From contig NZ_JAJEJQ010000005.1 of NCBI RefSeq assembly GCF_021390575.1, forward strand, positions 1 to 64,000: a stretch of DNA of 64,000 nt, written 5' to 3'. The stretch comes from Paraburkholderia adhaesiva. GTDB lineage: Bacteria; Pseudomonadota; Gammaproteobacteria; Burkholderiales; Burkholderiaceae. Position numbers and translations under genes: made by a program. This document shows, piece by piece, positions 1 to 8,502 of this stretch (position 1 is the first letter of the stretch; each line of letters opens with the position of its first letter). Under the pieces are notes generated by a model, which worked only from the letters and a program-made list of their open reading frames with translations, did not search any database and had not been told where the DNA came from.

Positions 1-319
1 TCCCGCTCATGGCGGTCGTGTTGGTCCAGATCCGCACGTGCCCGGTAATGCCCTCGCCAAACTGCTGCATGTCGGCGGCCAGCCGCTCCACCTGCTCCTG
101 AACGAGCCGCGCATGACGCATGAAGCACTCGCCTGCCGGCGTGGGTGTCATGCCCTGGCTGGTCCGGTGCAGCAGCCGGAAGCCCAGGCCATCCTCGAGG
201 TTCTTCAGACGGTTGCTCGCGGCGGGCGCCGACAGGTGGCAGCGGGTCGCGGCCCGGGCGAGATTGGCCGTCTCACCCAGCGCCGTGAGCAGTCGCAGAT
301 CGACAAAATCGAAATGCAT
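1..319 (-). CDS. LysR-family transcriptional regulator, C-terminus cut by window edge
   Basis: The first 106 residues are present and the rest lies outside the window. They form the N-terminal winged helix-turn-helix of a LysR regulator: MHFDFVDLRLLTALGETANL, then the recognition helix region (residues 18-45, with ARAATRCHLSAPAASNRLKN) and the wing (GFRLLHRTSQGMTPTPAG). The effector-binding domain has only just begun. The ATG at 319 lies 14 bases after the stop of the MFS transporter gene on the same strand, so the two are probably co-transcribed and the regulator may control that transporter. The effector cannot be deduced. Confidence 0.88.
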   Translation of the reverse strand, partial: MHFDFVDLRLLTALGETANLARAATRCHLSAPAASNRLKNLEDGLGFRLLHRTSQGMTPTPAGECFMRHARLVQEQVERLAADMQQFGEGITGHVRIWTNTTAMSG

Positions 320-333
320 GGAGGCAGCCGCGC

Positions 334-1716
334 TTATGCGGTGACGTTGGTTTGCGCGGCGGCTTCGTTCTCAGGGATCTTTCCCGAGACAACCTCCAGC
401 GTCAGCCCGCCTGGCTCGACCTTGAGAAGCCCCAGTGCGACGCACAGGGCGATCATCACGCAGGCGACCATGGCCACCACGCCAGAGACACCGAAGTGCG
501 TGTACAGCAGCACGGCCAGATAGGGTGTGCACATCGATGCAGCCCGCCCGCTGACGCCGGCGACGCCCGTGCCTCGCAGACGGTGCGTAGTCGGGAAAAG
601 CTCCGGGATATAGACGAACAGGCCCAGCGTGCAAACCGTATAGAGCGCCGTCACGAGCGCAAACCCCATCACCGAGATCTCGACAGGCTCGCGCATCTGA
701 ACGTAGATGTAGCCGAGAACAATGGAGACGAGCGAGCTGATGATCAGGGCCTTGCGGCGGCCCAGGCGGTCAGCGATCGCGTAACCGACGACGGCACCCG
801 CCGGCGCGCCGAACGACATGAGCACAACGAAGCCGAGCGAGCGCGTGATGCTCAGGCCTTCGTTGATGAAGAACGTCGGCAGCCACGCGACAAAACCATA
901 GAGCGAAACGTTGACGGCAACCGCGGTGAGCGCCGCCACGCCGGTGCGGCCGATCATGCCCGGGGCAAACAGCGCGGAGAGCGGTGCGGCCGGCGTCTCG
1001 TGATCGTGAACCCCGGTGACGGCCGGCAGGTCACGGCGGGTATGGCGACGCACCTCCTCCTCGATCGCAGCGACCGTGCGTTCCGCCTCTTCACTGCGGC
1101 CGACCGTTTCGAGCCAGCGCGGCGATTCGGGCATGCGGTGACGGAGCACCCAGACGATCAGCGCCCCCACCCCCGCGATGGCGAACATGTAGCGCCAGCC
1201 GAGATGCGGAATGACCCAGTAGCCGATTGCCGTGGCGGCAAGCAGACCCGAGTTGGTAATGAGGGCCAGCAGCGAAGTCCAGCGGCCGCGGCTCGACGGC
1301 GGCACGAATTCACACAGCGTGCCGGCTGCGACAACGAGTTCGGCGCCGAGGCCGACGCCCATCACGAAGCGCAGCAGGATCAGCCAGTCAATGCTGGGCA
1401 CGAAGGCGGCGATGAACGACGCTCCGCCGAAGATGGCCAGATTGGCCTGATACGAAAACCGTCGCCCGAAGCGGTCACCGAGATAGCCCGCGAGGCCGGC
1501 GCCGATCATCATGCCAAGGAATGTCGCCGAGAGAAAAAAAGACCCCGTGCGCATGTCGGTAAAGCCTGCCTTGACCATCGCGGCAAGCGCACCATTGGCC
1601 AGGTAGATGTCGAAGGCATCCAGGAAGGCCCCCGCGCTGATCAGCCCGAGGATCTTCCAGTGAAACCGGCTGATGGGCAGGCGGTCAAGACGGGCCCCGG
1701 AATTGACGATGGCCAT
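334..1716 (-). CDS. MFS transporter (metabolite:H+ symporter type)
   Basis: A 460-residue inner-membrane protein with about 12 hydrophobic segments. It has the major-facilitator loop signature GYLGDRFGRR after helix 2 (about residue 80) and a second copy, DRLGRRKA, after helix 8. The motif MPESPRWL follows helix 6, as in sugar and aromatic-acid MFS carriers. The N-terminus MAIVNSGARLDRLPISRFHW is typical of the metabolite:proton symporter subgroup. It probably imports a small organic acid or sugar, but the substrate cannot be told. The next gene downstream (14-bp gap) is a LysR regulator. Upstream lie two dyads that could be operators. Confidence 0.88.
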   Translation of the reverse strand: MAIVNSGARLDRLPISRFHWKILGLISAGAFLDAFDIYLANGALAAMVKAGFTDMRTGSFFLSATFLGMMIGAGLAGYLGDRFGRRFSYQANLAIFGGASFIAAFVPSIDWLILLRFVMGVGLGAELVVAAGTLCEFVPPSSRGRWTSLLALITNSGLLAATAIGYWVIPHLGWRYMFAIAGVGALIVWVLRHRMPESPRWLETVGRSEEAERTVAAIEEEVRRHTRRDLPAVTGVHDHETPAAPLSALFAPGMIGRTGVAALTAVAVNVSLYGFVAWLPTFFINEGLSITRSLGFVVLMSFGAPAGAVVGYAIADRLGRRKALIISSLVSIVLGYIYVQMREPVEISVMGFALVTALYTVCTLGLFVYIPELFPTTHRLRGTGVAGVSGRAASMCTPYLAVLLYTHFGVSGVVAMVACVMIALCVALGLLKVEPGGLTLEVVSGKIPENEAAAQTNVTA

Positions 1717-1858
1717 GGTGTCTCCAATGTTCTGTCCGGCCAGGGAGAGAATCCTTCGGAATACGTGACGATGTATTCGACGGAATCCTCATCAACCGAA
1801 CGCGGTTATAGATATCTGGAGACTGCCCGCAATGCAGGGTGCAGGGAATTCTTATTTC

Positions 1859-1875
1859 TGGAATGCGCAATTCCA
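1859..1875. promoter_or_regulatory. Inverted repeat TGGAAT-N5-ATTCCA, possible operator
   Basis: The arms TGGAAT (1859-1864) and ATTCCA (1870-1875) are a perfect 6-bp inverted repeat around 5 bp, about 140 bp upstream of the MFS start. The layout resembles the TGGAAAT/ATTTCCA half-sites of IclR-type operators, but other dimeric regulators bind similar dyads. No regulator can be assigned from sequence alone. Confidence 0.35.
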
Positions 1876-1967
1876 TCCAGACTAATGCCCCGCGCAATGG
1901 CCCGGCATTGTCAGGAAAATGATAATTCTCCCGTAAATCAAGGCGTTTTTTTCATCATCTGCATGAC

Positions 1968-1994
1968 AAAAAAATGCCGCCCGGAAAGGCGGCA
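1968..1994 (-). terminator. Rho-independent terminator (leftward)
   Basis: Read on the minus strand, TGCCGCC (1988-1994) and GGCGGCA (1975-1981) form a 7-bp GC-rich stem with a 6-base loop, followed at once by seven T (1968-1974). It lies about 40 bp after the stop codon of the gene at 2036-2491 and would end the amino-acid catabolism operon. Confidence 0.8.
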
Positions 1995-2035
1995 AAGAGG
2001 GGAGGCACTGCTATGGAACACCTTTTAACGTCACA

Positions 2036-2491
2036 TTAGTCTGGCGCCAGCTCCTTTAGCAGCGCGAGCTTCTGGTTGGCCTCGAGAAAGGCCGACACCG
2101 GCATCACCCGCATCATCTCGTCGAGTGCGTTCAGCACCTCGCCAAACAGGACGTAGGTAGCGTCATCCACACGAAAAGCCCCGACTTCTGTCACCGCGTC
2201 GCGGCATCGTTCGAACCCGGCAATGGCGTCTGCAAATAACTGCCCCATATCCGCACGACGATCTTTTCCACTCATGGCACGCGCGAGGAAAATCGCCTCG
2301 TCGATCACGATGGCATGAAATGGCTCTACCGTGCCACGACGCGCCATCTCCAGCGCGAGATGGTTTGTGGTGGATATCCTGTTGCGCGTGACTGCATTGA
2401 GCGGAAGCAGCATGCTCTTCGTGCGAGGCATCCGGCTCTGTCGCAAGGCTGGCATCGGCGCTGTTGAATGAGAGGTAATCTCGTTCTTCAA
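2036..2491 (-). CDS. Small conserved hypothetical protein with MLLP motif
   Basis: A 151-residue soluble protein, probably helical. The segment RMPRTKSMLLPLNA (residues 20-33) followed by NHLALEMARRGTVE matches a family common in Burkholderiaceae that is often labelled Fis-like regulator without experimental support. A relative with the same RSKAMLLPMP segment lies at 48777-49223. The chosen start is a TTG 19 bases after the ridA stop, with GGGA five bases upstream; ATG codons at 2455 and 2434 are alternatives. It is the last gene before the terminator at 1968-1994. Function unknown. Confidence 0.62.
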   Translation of the reverse strand: MKNEITSHSTAPMPALRQSRMPRTKSMLLPLNAVTRNRISTTNHLALEMARRGTVEPFHAIVIDEAIFLARAMSGKDRRADMGQLFADAIAGFERCRDAVTEVGAFRVDDATYVLFGEVLNALDEMMRVMPVSAFLEANQKLALLKELAPD

Positions 2492-2510
2492 GACGTTCCC
2501 GAAAGAACGG

Positions 2511-2870
2511 TTACGGCTTCAACGCCGCGGTCGCGATGATCTCCACGCGAATGTCCGGCGACGCCAGCGCGGCTTCGCAGGTCGCCCGAGCCGGTGCTTT
2601 CCCCTTCGGTACCCACTCTTCCCACGCCGCATTCATCAGCGCGAAATCGCGGGCCATGTCGGCCACCCAGATCTGTACGGTCAGCAGACGCTCGCGGTCG
2701 GTGCCCGCCATTTCCAGATAGCTGTCGAGCTGCTGCAGGATGTTTGCCGTTTGAACGCCTGCATCGCCATTACGCGCGGTGGCCGTAAGGCCGGCCACAT
2801 AGACCGTCCCGTTGTGGATCACCACGCGCGAGAGGCGCGGCCCGGTTTCAAGACGTTGAATATCGCTCAT
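2511..2870 (-). CDS. RidA/YjgF-family reactive imine deaminase
   Basis: A 119-residue protein of the RidA (YjgF/YER057c/UK114) family, close to the usual 110-130 residues. These cytosolic trimers hydrolyse 2-imino acids or enamines to 2-keto acids and ammonia. Visible features are the N-terminal strand with VIHNGTVYVAGL, the central AGTDRERLLTVQIWVADM, and the C-terminal PARATCEAALASPDIRVEI, which contains the family arginine. ATG 2870 is preferred because GGAGA lies about eight bases upstream; an ATG nine bases earlier has no properly spaced site. Its place downstream of a DadA-like flavoenzyme suggests that it clears the imine that enzyme makes. Confidence 0.9.
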   Translation of the reverse strand: MSDIQRLETGPRLSRVVIHNGTVYVAGLTATARNGDAGVQTANILQQLDSYLEMAGTDRERLLTVQIWVADMARDFALMNAAWEEWVPKGKAPARATCEAALASPDIRVEIIATAALKP

Positions 2871-2928
2871 TGTTTTCATCTCCCTGATTGAATGACCTGT
2901 CGTCGCAGCGGTCGTGCCGGGCTGCCCG

Positions 2929-3654
2929 CTAGTGCAGGATCTTCGCCAGAAAATCCTTCGCGCGATCCGACTTCGGGCTCGCAAAGAAGGCTTCCTTCTG
3001 ATCGTCCTCGACGATGGCGCCCTTGTCCATGAAGATCACCCTGTGTGCGACCTTCTTTGCAAAGCCCATTTCGTGGGTCACGCACATCATCGTCATCCCT
3101 TCCTGCGCGAGCTCCACCATCACGTCGAGTACCTCGTTGATCATCTCCGGATCGAGCGCGGAGGTCGGCTCGTCGAACAGCATGGCAATCGGGTCCATCG
3201 ACAGGGCGCGCGCGATGGCGACGCGCTGCTGCTGGCCACCCGATAGCTGGCCCGGGAACTTGTCCGCATGTGCGCGCAGTCCCACGCGCTCGAGGAGCTT
3301 GAGCCCCTTGTCCGTTGCTTCATCCCTGCTTCGGCCCAGTACCTTGATCTGCGCGAGGGTGAGGTTTTCGGTGATCGACAGATGCGGAAACAGTTCGAAG
3401 TGCTGGAACACCATGCCGACCTTCGAGCGCAGTTTCGGGAGATTGGTCTTCCTGTCGCCCACCGACTGATCGTTGACGAGGATTTCCCCCTGCTGGAATG
3501 GCTCAAGCCCGTTGACGGTCTTGATGAGCGTGGACTTGCCCGAACCCGACGGGCCGCACACAACCACCACCTCGCCCTTCTTCACCTCGGTCGTACAGTC
3601 GGTGAGCACCTGGAACTGGCCGTACCACTTCGATACGTTCTTGATGGAAATCAT
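2929..3654 (-). CDS. Polar amino-acid ABC transporter ATP-binding protein (GltL/GlnQ-like)
   Basis: A 241-residue cytosolic ATPase with the full motif set: Walker A GPSGSGKSTLIK (about residues 34-45), the Q-loop in GMVFQHFELFPHLS, ABC signature LSGGQQQRVAIARAL, Walker B AMLFDEPTSALDPE and H-loop VTHEMGFAKKVA. The length and the motif FDEPTSALDPEMI are typical of the polar amino-acid subfamily that energises glutamate, aspartate or glutamine uptake. The ATG at 3654 overlaps the stop of the upstream permease by 4 bp (ATGA), so translation is probably coupled. Confidence 0.93.
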   Translation of the reverse strand: MISIKNVSKWYGQFQVLTDCTTEVKKGEVVVVCGPSGSGKSTLIKTVNGLEPFQQGEILVNDQSVGDRKTNLPKLRSKVGMVFQHFELFPHLSITENLTLAQIKVLGRSRDEATDKGLKLLERVGLRAHADKFPGQLSGGQQQRVAIARALSMDPIAMLFDEPTSALDPEMINEVLDVMVELAQEGMTMMCVTHEMGFAKKVAHRVIFMDKGAIVEDDQKEAFFASPKSDRAKDFLAKILH

Positions 3655-4328
3655 CTTGCAACCCTTCTCTGGAGACCTTTGGCAAAGCTCGATGCAACGA
3701 GGCAAATCACGAAATAGCCGGCGCCTGCGAACAGGACCATCTCAACCGTCGTACCGTCACGGTCGCCGATATTGGTGGCCGTACGGAAAAAGTCCGCGAG
3801 GCTGATCACATAGACGAGCGAAGTGTCCTGGAACAGCGCGATCGCCTGCGTAAGCAGAAGCGGCACCATCGCCCGAAACGCCTGCGGCAGCACGACGAAG
3901 CGCATCGCCTGCCCGTAGCTCATGCCGAGCGCGAACGAGGCGTTGACCTGCCCGCGGGGTATCGCCTGGATACCGGCGCGGATGATCTCCGAGTAGTAAG
4001 CCGCCTCGAAGAGGGAAAACGCGACCAGTCCCGATGCCAGCCGTACGTCGACATCAGGAGAGAGGCCGAGCACGTTCTGCAGCACCTGCGGCACGATCAG
4101 GAAGAACCACAGCAGAACCATCACGAGCGGGATCGAACGGAACACCGTTACATAGCCCTTCGCGAACCATGCAAGCGGTTTGACGCCAGACAGGCGCATG
4201 AGGGCGATCAGCGTGCCCCAGAGAATGCCAACGACGATGGCGCACAGCGTGATCTTGAAGGTGACGACCGCGCCGGTCCACAGTGTCGGCAGCGCGTTGG
4301 GAATGCCGCTCCAGTCGAAGTGATGCAT
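3651..4328 (-). CDS. Amino-acid ABC transporter permease (GltK-like)
   Basis: A 225-residue inner-membrane permease of the HisMQ type with about five helices. After MHHFDWSGIPNALPTLWTGA come a first helix and the segment FRSIPLVMVLLWFF. The EAA coupling loop, EIIRAGIQAIPRGQVNASFA followed by LGMSYGQ, is the surface that meets the ATPase. The ATG at 4328 overlaps the stop of the other permease by one base (TGATG). The two permeases probably form the heterodimeric channel of a GltIJKL-type importer. Confidence 0.92.
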   Translation of the reverse strand: MHHFDWSGIPNALPTLWTGAVVTFKITLCAIVVGILWGTLIALMRLSGVKPLAWFAKGYVTVFRSIPLVMVLLWFFLIVPQVLQNVLGLSPDVDVRLASGLVAFSLFEAAYYSEIIRAGIQAIPRGQVNASFALGMSYGQAMRFVVLPQAFRAMVPLLLTQAIALFQDTSLVYVISLADFFRTATNIGDRDGTTVEMVLFAGAGYFVICLVASSFAKGLQRRVAR

Positions 4329-5068
4329 CACTTGCCTCCGATATAGCCGGGCAGCCGGGTTCTTGACTCGACCCAGCGCATGAGCGCCATGACGACGAGA
4401 TTGATGAGCACGTACGCGAGCGTGACCGAGATAAACGATTCGTAGGTCTGCGCGGTGTAGTCGACCAGCTGGCGTGCCTGCGCGGACAGATCGAGCAGGC
4501 CGATCGTCGAGGCGACGGCCGAGTTCTTGAAGATGTTCAGAAACTCGGATGTCAGCGGCGGCACGATGACGCGATACGCCACCGGAAGCAGCACGTAGCG
4601 GTACGTCTGCCACTGCGTGAACCCCATCGCGAGTCCCGCGGCACGCTGGCCGCGCGGCAACGTATTGATGCCGGAGCGAACCTGTTCACACACCCGCGCG
4701 CCGGTGAAAAGCCCCAGGCAGATGATCGATGACGAGTAGAACTGCGCGTCAGGTGGCAACTGCTTGTACCAGAGGCCGATCGATGAGGGCGCCAGATCCG
4801 GTATGACCAGATACCAGATGAAGAACTGCACGATGAGCGGGATATTGCGGAACACGGCGACGTAGACGGTACCGGCTCCTGCGGCCCATCTGTTCGGCAC
4901 CGTGCGCAGCACGCCGAAGAAGGATCCGACGATGAACGCGAGTACCCAGGCCGCGAGTGACACGGTGATCGTCACCCAGAAGCCCGAGATGAGCCAGCCG
5001 AGATACGTCGTGGGCTCGCCCGTCGATACCGGACTGAACAGGATGCCCCAGTTCCAGTGATAGGACAT
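4328..5068 (-). CDS. Amino-acid ABC transporter permease (GltJ-like)
   Basis: A 246-residue HisMQ-type permease. The N-terminus MSYHWNWGILFSPVSTGEPT is typical of GltJ-like proteins, followed by WLISGFWVTITVSLAAWVLA and VFRNIPLIVQFFIWYLV. The coupling loop CEQVRSGINTLPRGQRAAGL precedes AMGFTQWQTYRYVLLP. It lies 162 bp downstream of the binding-protein gene and overlaps the second permease by one base. It would act with that permease, the ATPase and the periplasmic protein as one importer. Confidence 0.92.
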   Translation of the reverse strand: MSYHWNWGILFSPVSTGEPTTYLGWLISGFWVTITVSLAAWVLAFIVGSFFGVLRTVPNRWAAGAGTVYVAVFRNIPLIVQFFIWYLVIPDLAPSSIGLWYKQLPPDAQFYSSSIICLGLFTGARVCEQVRSGINTLPRGQRAAGLAMGFTQWQTYRYVLLPVAYRVIVPPLTSEFLNIFKNSAVASTIGLLDLSAQARQLVDYTAQTYESFISVTLAYVLINLVVMALMRWVESRTRLPGYIGGK

Positions 5069-5230
5069 GATGGTAAAAGTCTCCCCGCATGGGTGCCGGA
5101 GTCAGGCTGCTGATCTTCCCAGCGACCTTCTCCGGCTTCCGGGCGTTGGTGGTTATGAATTACCGGGCGGTGAAGCACAGGGACCGCAGCGCCCTGCCGG
5201 CCGTCCCTGCTCCGCGTCTTGCCGAAACGC

Positions 5231-6127
5231 TTAGTCGAGCGCCTGATCGTTCGGATGGGCGAACAGTGCCTTGTTCTCGGCCGACAGCGGATAGTCGAGA
5301 TTGATGCCCTTGGGCGCGATCGGCTGGGTGAACCACTTCGTGTAGAGCTGCGCCGCTTCGCCCGACGTCTGCATGTTGGCAATGACGCGGTCTGCGAGCT
5401 TCTTGAAGACGGGGTCATCCTTGCGCACCATGCAGCCGTAGACTTCGGACATCGGCGGCGTACCGGTGACCACGTAGTCCTGCGGGTCCTTCTCGTTGGC
5501 CCGCGCGCCGTACAGAAGCGGCTCGTCGTTCACATAGGCTGCCGCCCGGCCGGTCTTGAGCATCAGGAAGGAATCCGCATGGTCCTTCGCGAAGATGAGC
5601 TGCATGTTCATCTTCTTCGTGTTGTTCATCTCACGCAGCAGGCGGTCTTCCGACGTGCCCGCGGTGGTCACCACGGTCTTGCCCGCGAGATCGGAGAAGT
5701 CCTTGATGCCCGAGTCCTTCTTCGTGATCAGGCGCACGCCATACTGGAAGAAGCTGTTCGTGAAGGCGACCTGATTGGCGCGCTCCTTCGTGTGCGTGGT
5801 CGATCCACACTCGATATCGATCGTGCCGTTCTGAAGCACGGGAATGCGATTCTGCGACGTGATCGGCGTTTCCTTGACGGTCAGGGTGCTGAGCTTGAGC
5901 TCCTTCTTGACCTCATCGACGATGCGCAGCGCGATTGCCTGCGAGTAGCCGACCGTGTGCTGCTGGCTGTCGTAGTAGGAAAACGGCACCGACGACTCGC
6001 GGATGCCCAGCGAGATGACGCCCGTATTCTTGATTTTCTGCAGCGTGGGACTCGTCTCCTGCGCCTGCGCGCTGGAGAAAAGTGCGCATCCCGTCGCGAT
6101 CACCGACAGCATTGCCAGACGTTTCAT
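5231..6127 (-). CDS. Periplasmic amino-acid-binding protein (GltI-like)
   Basis: A 298-residue secreted receptor of solute-binding family 3. The signal peptide is MKRLAMLSVIATGCALFSSA with likely cleavage after AQA. The mature part has TGVISLGIRESSVPFSYYDS, then RIPVLQNGTIDIECGSTTHT with the family-3 signature, and KTVVTTAGTSEDRLLREMN. These regions match the glutamate/aspartate receptor GltI, but ligand specificity cannot be read off. It is preceded by the dadA-like gene (81-bp gap) and followed by the two permeases and the ATPase. Confidence 0.92.
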   Translation of the reverse strand: MKRLAMLSVIATGCALFSSAQAQETSPTLQKIKNTGVISLGIRESSVPFSYYDSQQHTVGYSQAIALRIVDEVKKELKLSTLTVKETPITSQNRIPVLQNGTIDIECGSTTHTKERANQVAFTNSFFQYGVRLITKKDSGIKDFSDLAGKTVVTTAGTSEDRLLREMNNTKKMNMQLIFAKDHADSFLMLKTGRAAAYVNDEPLLYGARANEKDPQDYVVTGTPPMSEVYGCMVRKDDPVFKKLADRVIANMQTSGEAAQLYTKWFTQPIAPKGINLDYPLSAENKALFAHPNDQALD

Positions 6128-6208
6128 GGTGTCTCCTTGGTTTGATGGGGCGACGCACGATGCGCCGACCGGGTTATTTCAACCTGCGAAAAGCGATACT
6201 TCCTTGTC

Positions 6209-7462
6209 CTACGACAACCGGTTCAACGAATAGACGCTCGCATCAACCGACGTCTGCCGTCCATGCAGTACCTCGGCCAGCAGTTTCGCGGTGCCGCACG
6301 CGAGCGTGAAACCCAGTGCCCCATGCCCCGTGTTCAGCCAGAAATTGCTGAATTTCGTGGCGCCCACGAGTGGCTTGCTGTCGGGCGTTGCTGGCCGGTG
6401 CCCACACCAGGTTTCGGCATTCGCATAGTCAGCAGCAAAGGGGAAGATCTCTTTCACGTGACGAGTCAACGTTGCGAGCCGCGCCTCGCGTTGCGACTCA
6501 TCCGCCCCCGTGATTTCCACCATGCCAGCGATGCGCAACTGTTCTCCCAGCCGCGCGTACACCACCTTGCGGTGCAGGTCCGTGACATTGATCCCCGGTG
6601 ACCGGTCCGGAATCGCGGCGGCCGTCAGGCTGTAGCCCGTCAGCGGATAGATCGGCAGGCGCAAACCCAACCCTTCAGCGAGATCAACGCTGGCCGTTCC
6701 AGCCGAGAGAACAAATGCGTCTGCGCGGATATCGCCCTGCTCGATTCGCGCGGCAACGATCTGTCTTCCCTGCCTCACCCAGCCGAGCACGCGGGTGCCG
6801 GTCATGATCCTGACGTGGTACCGATCGCGCAGCACATTCGCGAGCGCATTGCAAAAGCGCAGGCAATCACCTGCTTCTTCCGATGGCGTATGAATGCCGC
6901 CAACGATCGACGTCGGCGCAAAGTCCAATGACGGTTCAATCTCGATACAACCGCGGCGATCGAGCGCCGACTGGCTGGCGCCGCCCTCCGCGAGCAGGTC
7001 AACTTTCCTGCGGGCGAGTTCGAATTCGTGGGCGTCACGGTAGACGACGAGCTTGCCGTTCTGCACGTGGTCGAACTCGATCTTCTCCTGCCCGACAAGC
7101 TCATGCAGGGCCGCACGGCTCAATGCGCCGAGCTGGAGCAGCTCCAGCGCAGTCCTGTTGCTCGTCGCCGTGCGGCAGGCTCGCAGAAACGCCATGCACC
7201 AGCGCCACTGTTTCATGTCGGGACGCGGCACATAGCGCAGCGCCGAGTCACTGCTGAGGAGCCACGCCGGCAGATGCGGAAGCACGGAAGGGTCGGCCAG
7301 CGGTGCCACGTAGCTGTAGCTCAGCTGTGCACCATTTGCATGGCTGGCCCCCTGCGCGACATCGTCCCCACTCTCCAGAACCGTCACGTCATGGCCTTCG
7401 CGAGCGAGAAAATACGCTCCGGTCAAGCCCACAACGCCCGCACCCACGATACATACCTGCAT
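6209..7462 (-). CDS. D-amino acid dehydrogenase-like FAD oxidoreductase (DadA family)
   Basis: A 417-residue flavoenzyme of the DAO/DadA family. The N-terminal FAD-binding fold starts at residue 1 with MQVCIVGAGVVGLTGAYFLA and ends its first strand pair with VTVLESG. Near the C-terminus are WCGHRPATPDSKPLVG and NTGHGALGFTLACGTAKLLA, the usual DadA signatures. It would oxidise an amino acid to the imino acid and pass electrons to the respiratory chain. ATG 7462 is preferred because AGGAAGG lies about ten bases upstream and the fold begins right after it. A LysR gene lies just upstream, and RidA and the importer follow, giving a coherent catabolic unit. Confidence 0.88.
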   Translation of the reverse strand: MQVCIVGAGVVGLTGAYFLAREGHDVTVLESGDDVAQGASHANGAQLSYSYVAPLADPSVLPHLPAWLLSSDSALRYVPRPDMKQWRWCMAFLRACRTATSNRTALELLQLGALSRAALHELVGQEKIEFDHVQNGKLVVYRDAHEFELARRKVDLLAEGGASQSALDRRGCIEIEPSLDFAPTSIVGGIHTPSEEAGDCLRFCNALANVLRDRYHVRIMTGTRVLGWVRQGRQIVAARIEQGDIRADAFVLSAGTASVDLAEGLGLRLPIYPLTGYSLTAAAIPDRSPGINVTDLHRKVVYARLGEQLRIAGMVEITGADESQREARLATLTRHVKEIFPFAADYANAETWCGHRPATPDSKPLVGATKFSNFWLNTGHGALGFTLACGTAKLLAEVLHGRQTSVDASVYSLNRLS

Positions 7463-7547
7463 ATGCGACCAGCCTTCCTTCGTGAACCGTAACTGGTCAA
7501 AGTGTGCGTGCGCAACCATCCCCTCGCAAATGAATTGAGTTGGGAGT

Positions 7548-7566
7548 GCATAACCCCACGTTATGC
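7548..7566. promoter_or_regulatory. LysR-type dyad GCATAAC-N5-GTTATGC upstream of dadA-like gene
   Basis: Perfect 7-bp arms GCATAAC (7548-7554) and GTTATGC (7560-7566) around CCCAC. It overlaps the stop codon of the LysR gene and lies 86-104 bp upstream of the dadA-like start. Interrupted dyads of this size, often T-N11-A, are typical LysR-regulator sites, so the neighbouring LysR protein is the natural candidate. The same arms with the same 5-bp spacing recur at 40401-40419 in the T6SS control region. Confidence 0.6.
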
Positions 7567-8487
7567 GCAAATCGGGAATGTGGGCCCTGATTTCGAGATA
7601 GCATGACTACCCATGTTCTCGACGCACGCGCGCAGCATATCGACGAATGCCTTACCGGCGTTGGATTCCAGCTCACCGTCGCGCCACAGCGCATAGACGC
7701 CCATGGAGAGTGTCGGAAGAACGGGCCGGACAGAGACCTGGTCCGCACCCATGCGCGCGCTCAGCTCATCGATCAATGTCAGGCCGACGCCCCTTGCGGC
7801 CAGCGCACGCGCAACGTACCAGGTCTGGGCTTCGATCGAGGCAACGTGCCCGTCCAGCCCCAGCGTTTCAAGCTCCCGTCGAATGAACTCGCCAAGCGGA
7901 TCCACGCTGCCGATGCTGATCCAGTCGCGCGTGACCACCTCCTCCATCCCGATCGGTTCAGTGCTGTCGTCTCCAGGTGGTCCGACGCAGACGAGCGCGG
8001 TGCGGCCCAGTTCGACCGCTGTGATTCCCGGACTTCTGGGCGGCTCGACGCCAACACCGATATCGAGATCCCTTGTGAAAAGCGCCGTGATCAGTTCGGT
8101 CGTGTGACGGGTCTGGATCCTGAGCGAGACCTCGGGATGCGAAAGGCGGAATTGCTGGACCGCCTCGGGGATCAGGCTCACGCCGAGACTCGGCAGGCAC
8201 CCGACGCGCAGATAGCCCTGGGGCTGCGATGCCAGATTGCGCGCGAGGTTTCGAAGGCTCTCGATATTGGACTGGAGCTTGTGGGATTCGGCAAAGAGGA
8301 TTTCGGCTTCACGCGTAGGCACAAGCCTGTTGTTGGTGCGCTTGAACAAGGCAAACCCGAGGCCGTGCTCGGTCTGCGCGAGTGCCTTGCTCATGGCGGG
8401 TTGCGAAATGCACATCAGTTCGGCAGCCCGAGAAATCGATCCCGTGCGCATGATCGCAAGCAGGATCTCGATATGTCTCAATCGCAC
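7561..8487 (-). CDS. LysR-family transcriptional regulator of the amino-acid cluster
   Basis: A 308-residue LysR regulator of normal length. The DNA-binding domain is at residues 1-65: MRLRHIEILLAIMRTGSISR, then AAELMCISQPAMSKALAQ and FKRTNNRLVPTREAEIL. The rest is the periplasmic-binding-protein-like effector domain, with YLRVGCLPSLGVSLIPEAV and GITAVELGRTALVCVGP. It lies 98 bp upstream of the dadA-like gene on the same strand, and a LysR-type dyad covers its own stop codon. It probably regulates that gene and perhaps others carrying the same dyad. Confidence 0.92.
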   Translation of the reverse strand: MRLRHIEILLAIMRTGSISRAAELMCISQPAMSKALAQTEHGLGFALFKRTNNRLVPTREAEILFAESHKLQSNIESLRNLARNLASQPQGYLRVGCLPSLGVSLIPEAVQQFRLSHPEVSLRIQTRHTTELITALFTRDLDIGVGVEPPRSPGITAVELGRTALVCVGPPGDDSTEPIGMEEVVTRDWISIGSVDPLGEFIRRELETLGLDGHVASIEAQTWYVARALAARGVGLTLIDELSARMGADQVSVRPVLPTLSMGVYALWRDGELESNAGKAFVDMLRACVENMGSHAISKSGPTFPICA

Positions 8488-8502
8488 GCTGTTTGTCCCC
8501 GG

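Larger units (their letters stand above)
1717..2035. other. Intergenic control region upstream of the MFS gene
   Basis: A 319-bp gene-free stretch. It should hold the promoter of the leftward MFS gene and the terminator of the leftward gene ending at 2036. Two dyads are visible. One is GAATAC (1759-1764) and GTATTC (1773-1778), 8 bp apart, resembling LysR-type sites with ATAC and GTAT half-sites. The other is TGGAAT/ATTCCA (1859-1875), listed separately. The stretch 1905-1975 is AT-rich. No convincing coding sequence is seen. Confidence 0.6.

Noticed and set aside
352..2028. 558-codon open frame on the plus strand
   Set aside because: It runs antisense to the MFS gene, is rich in Arg, His, Asp and Gln with no domain, and is a shadow of high-GC third positions.
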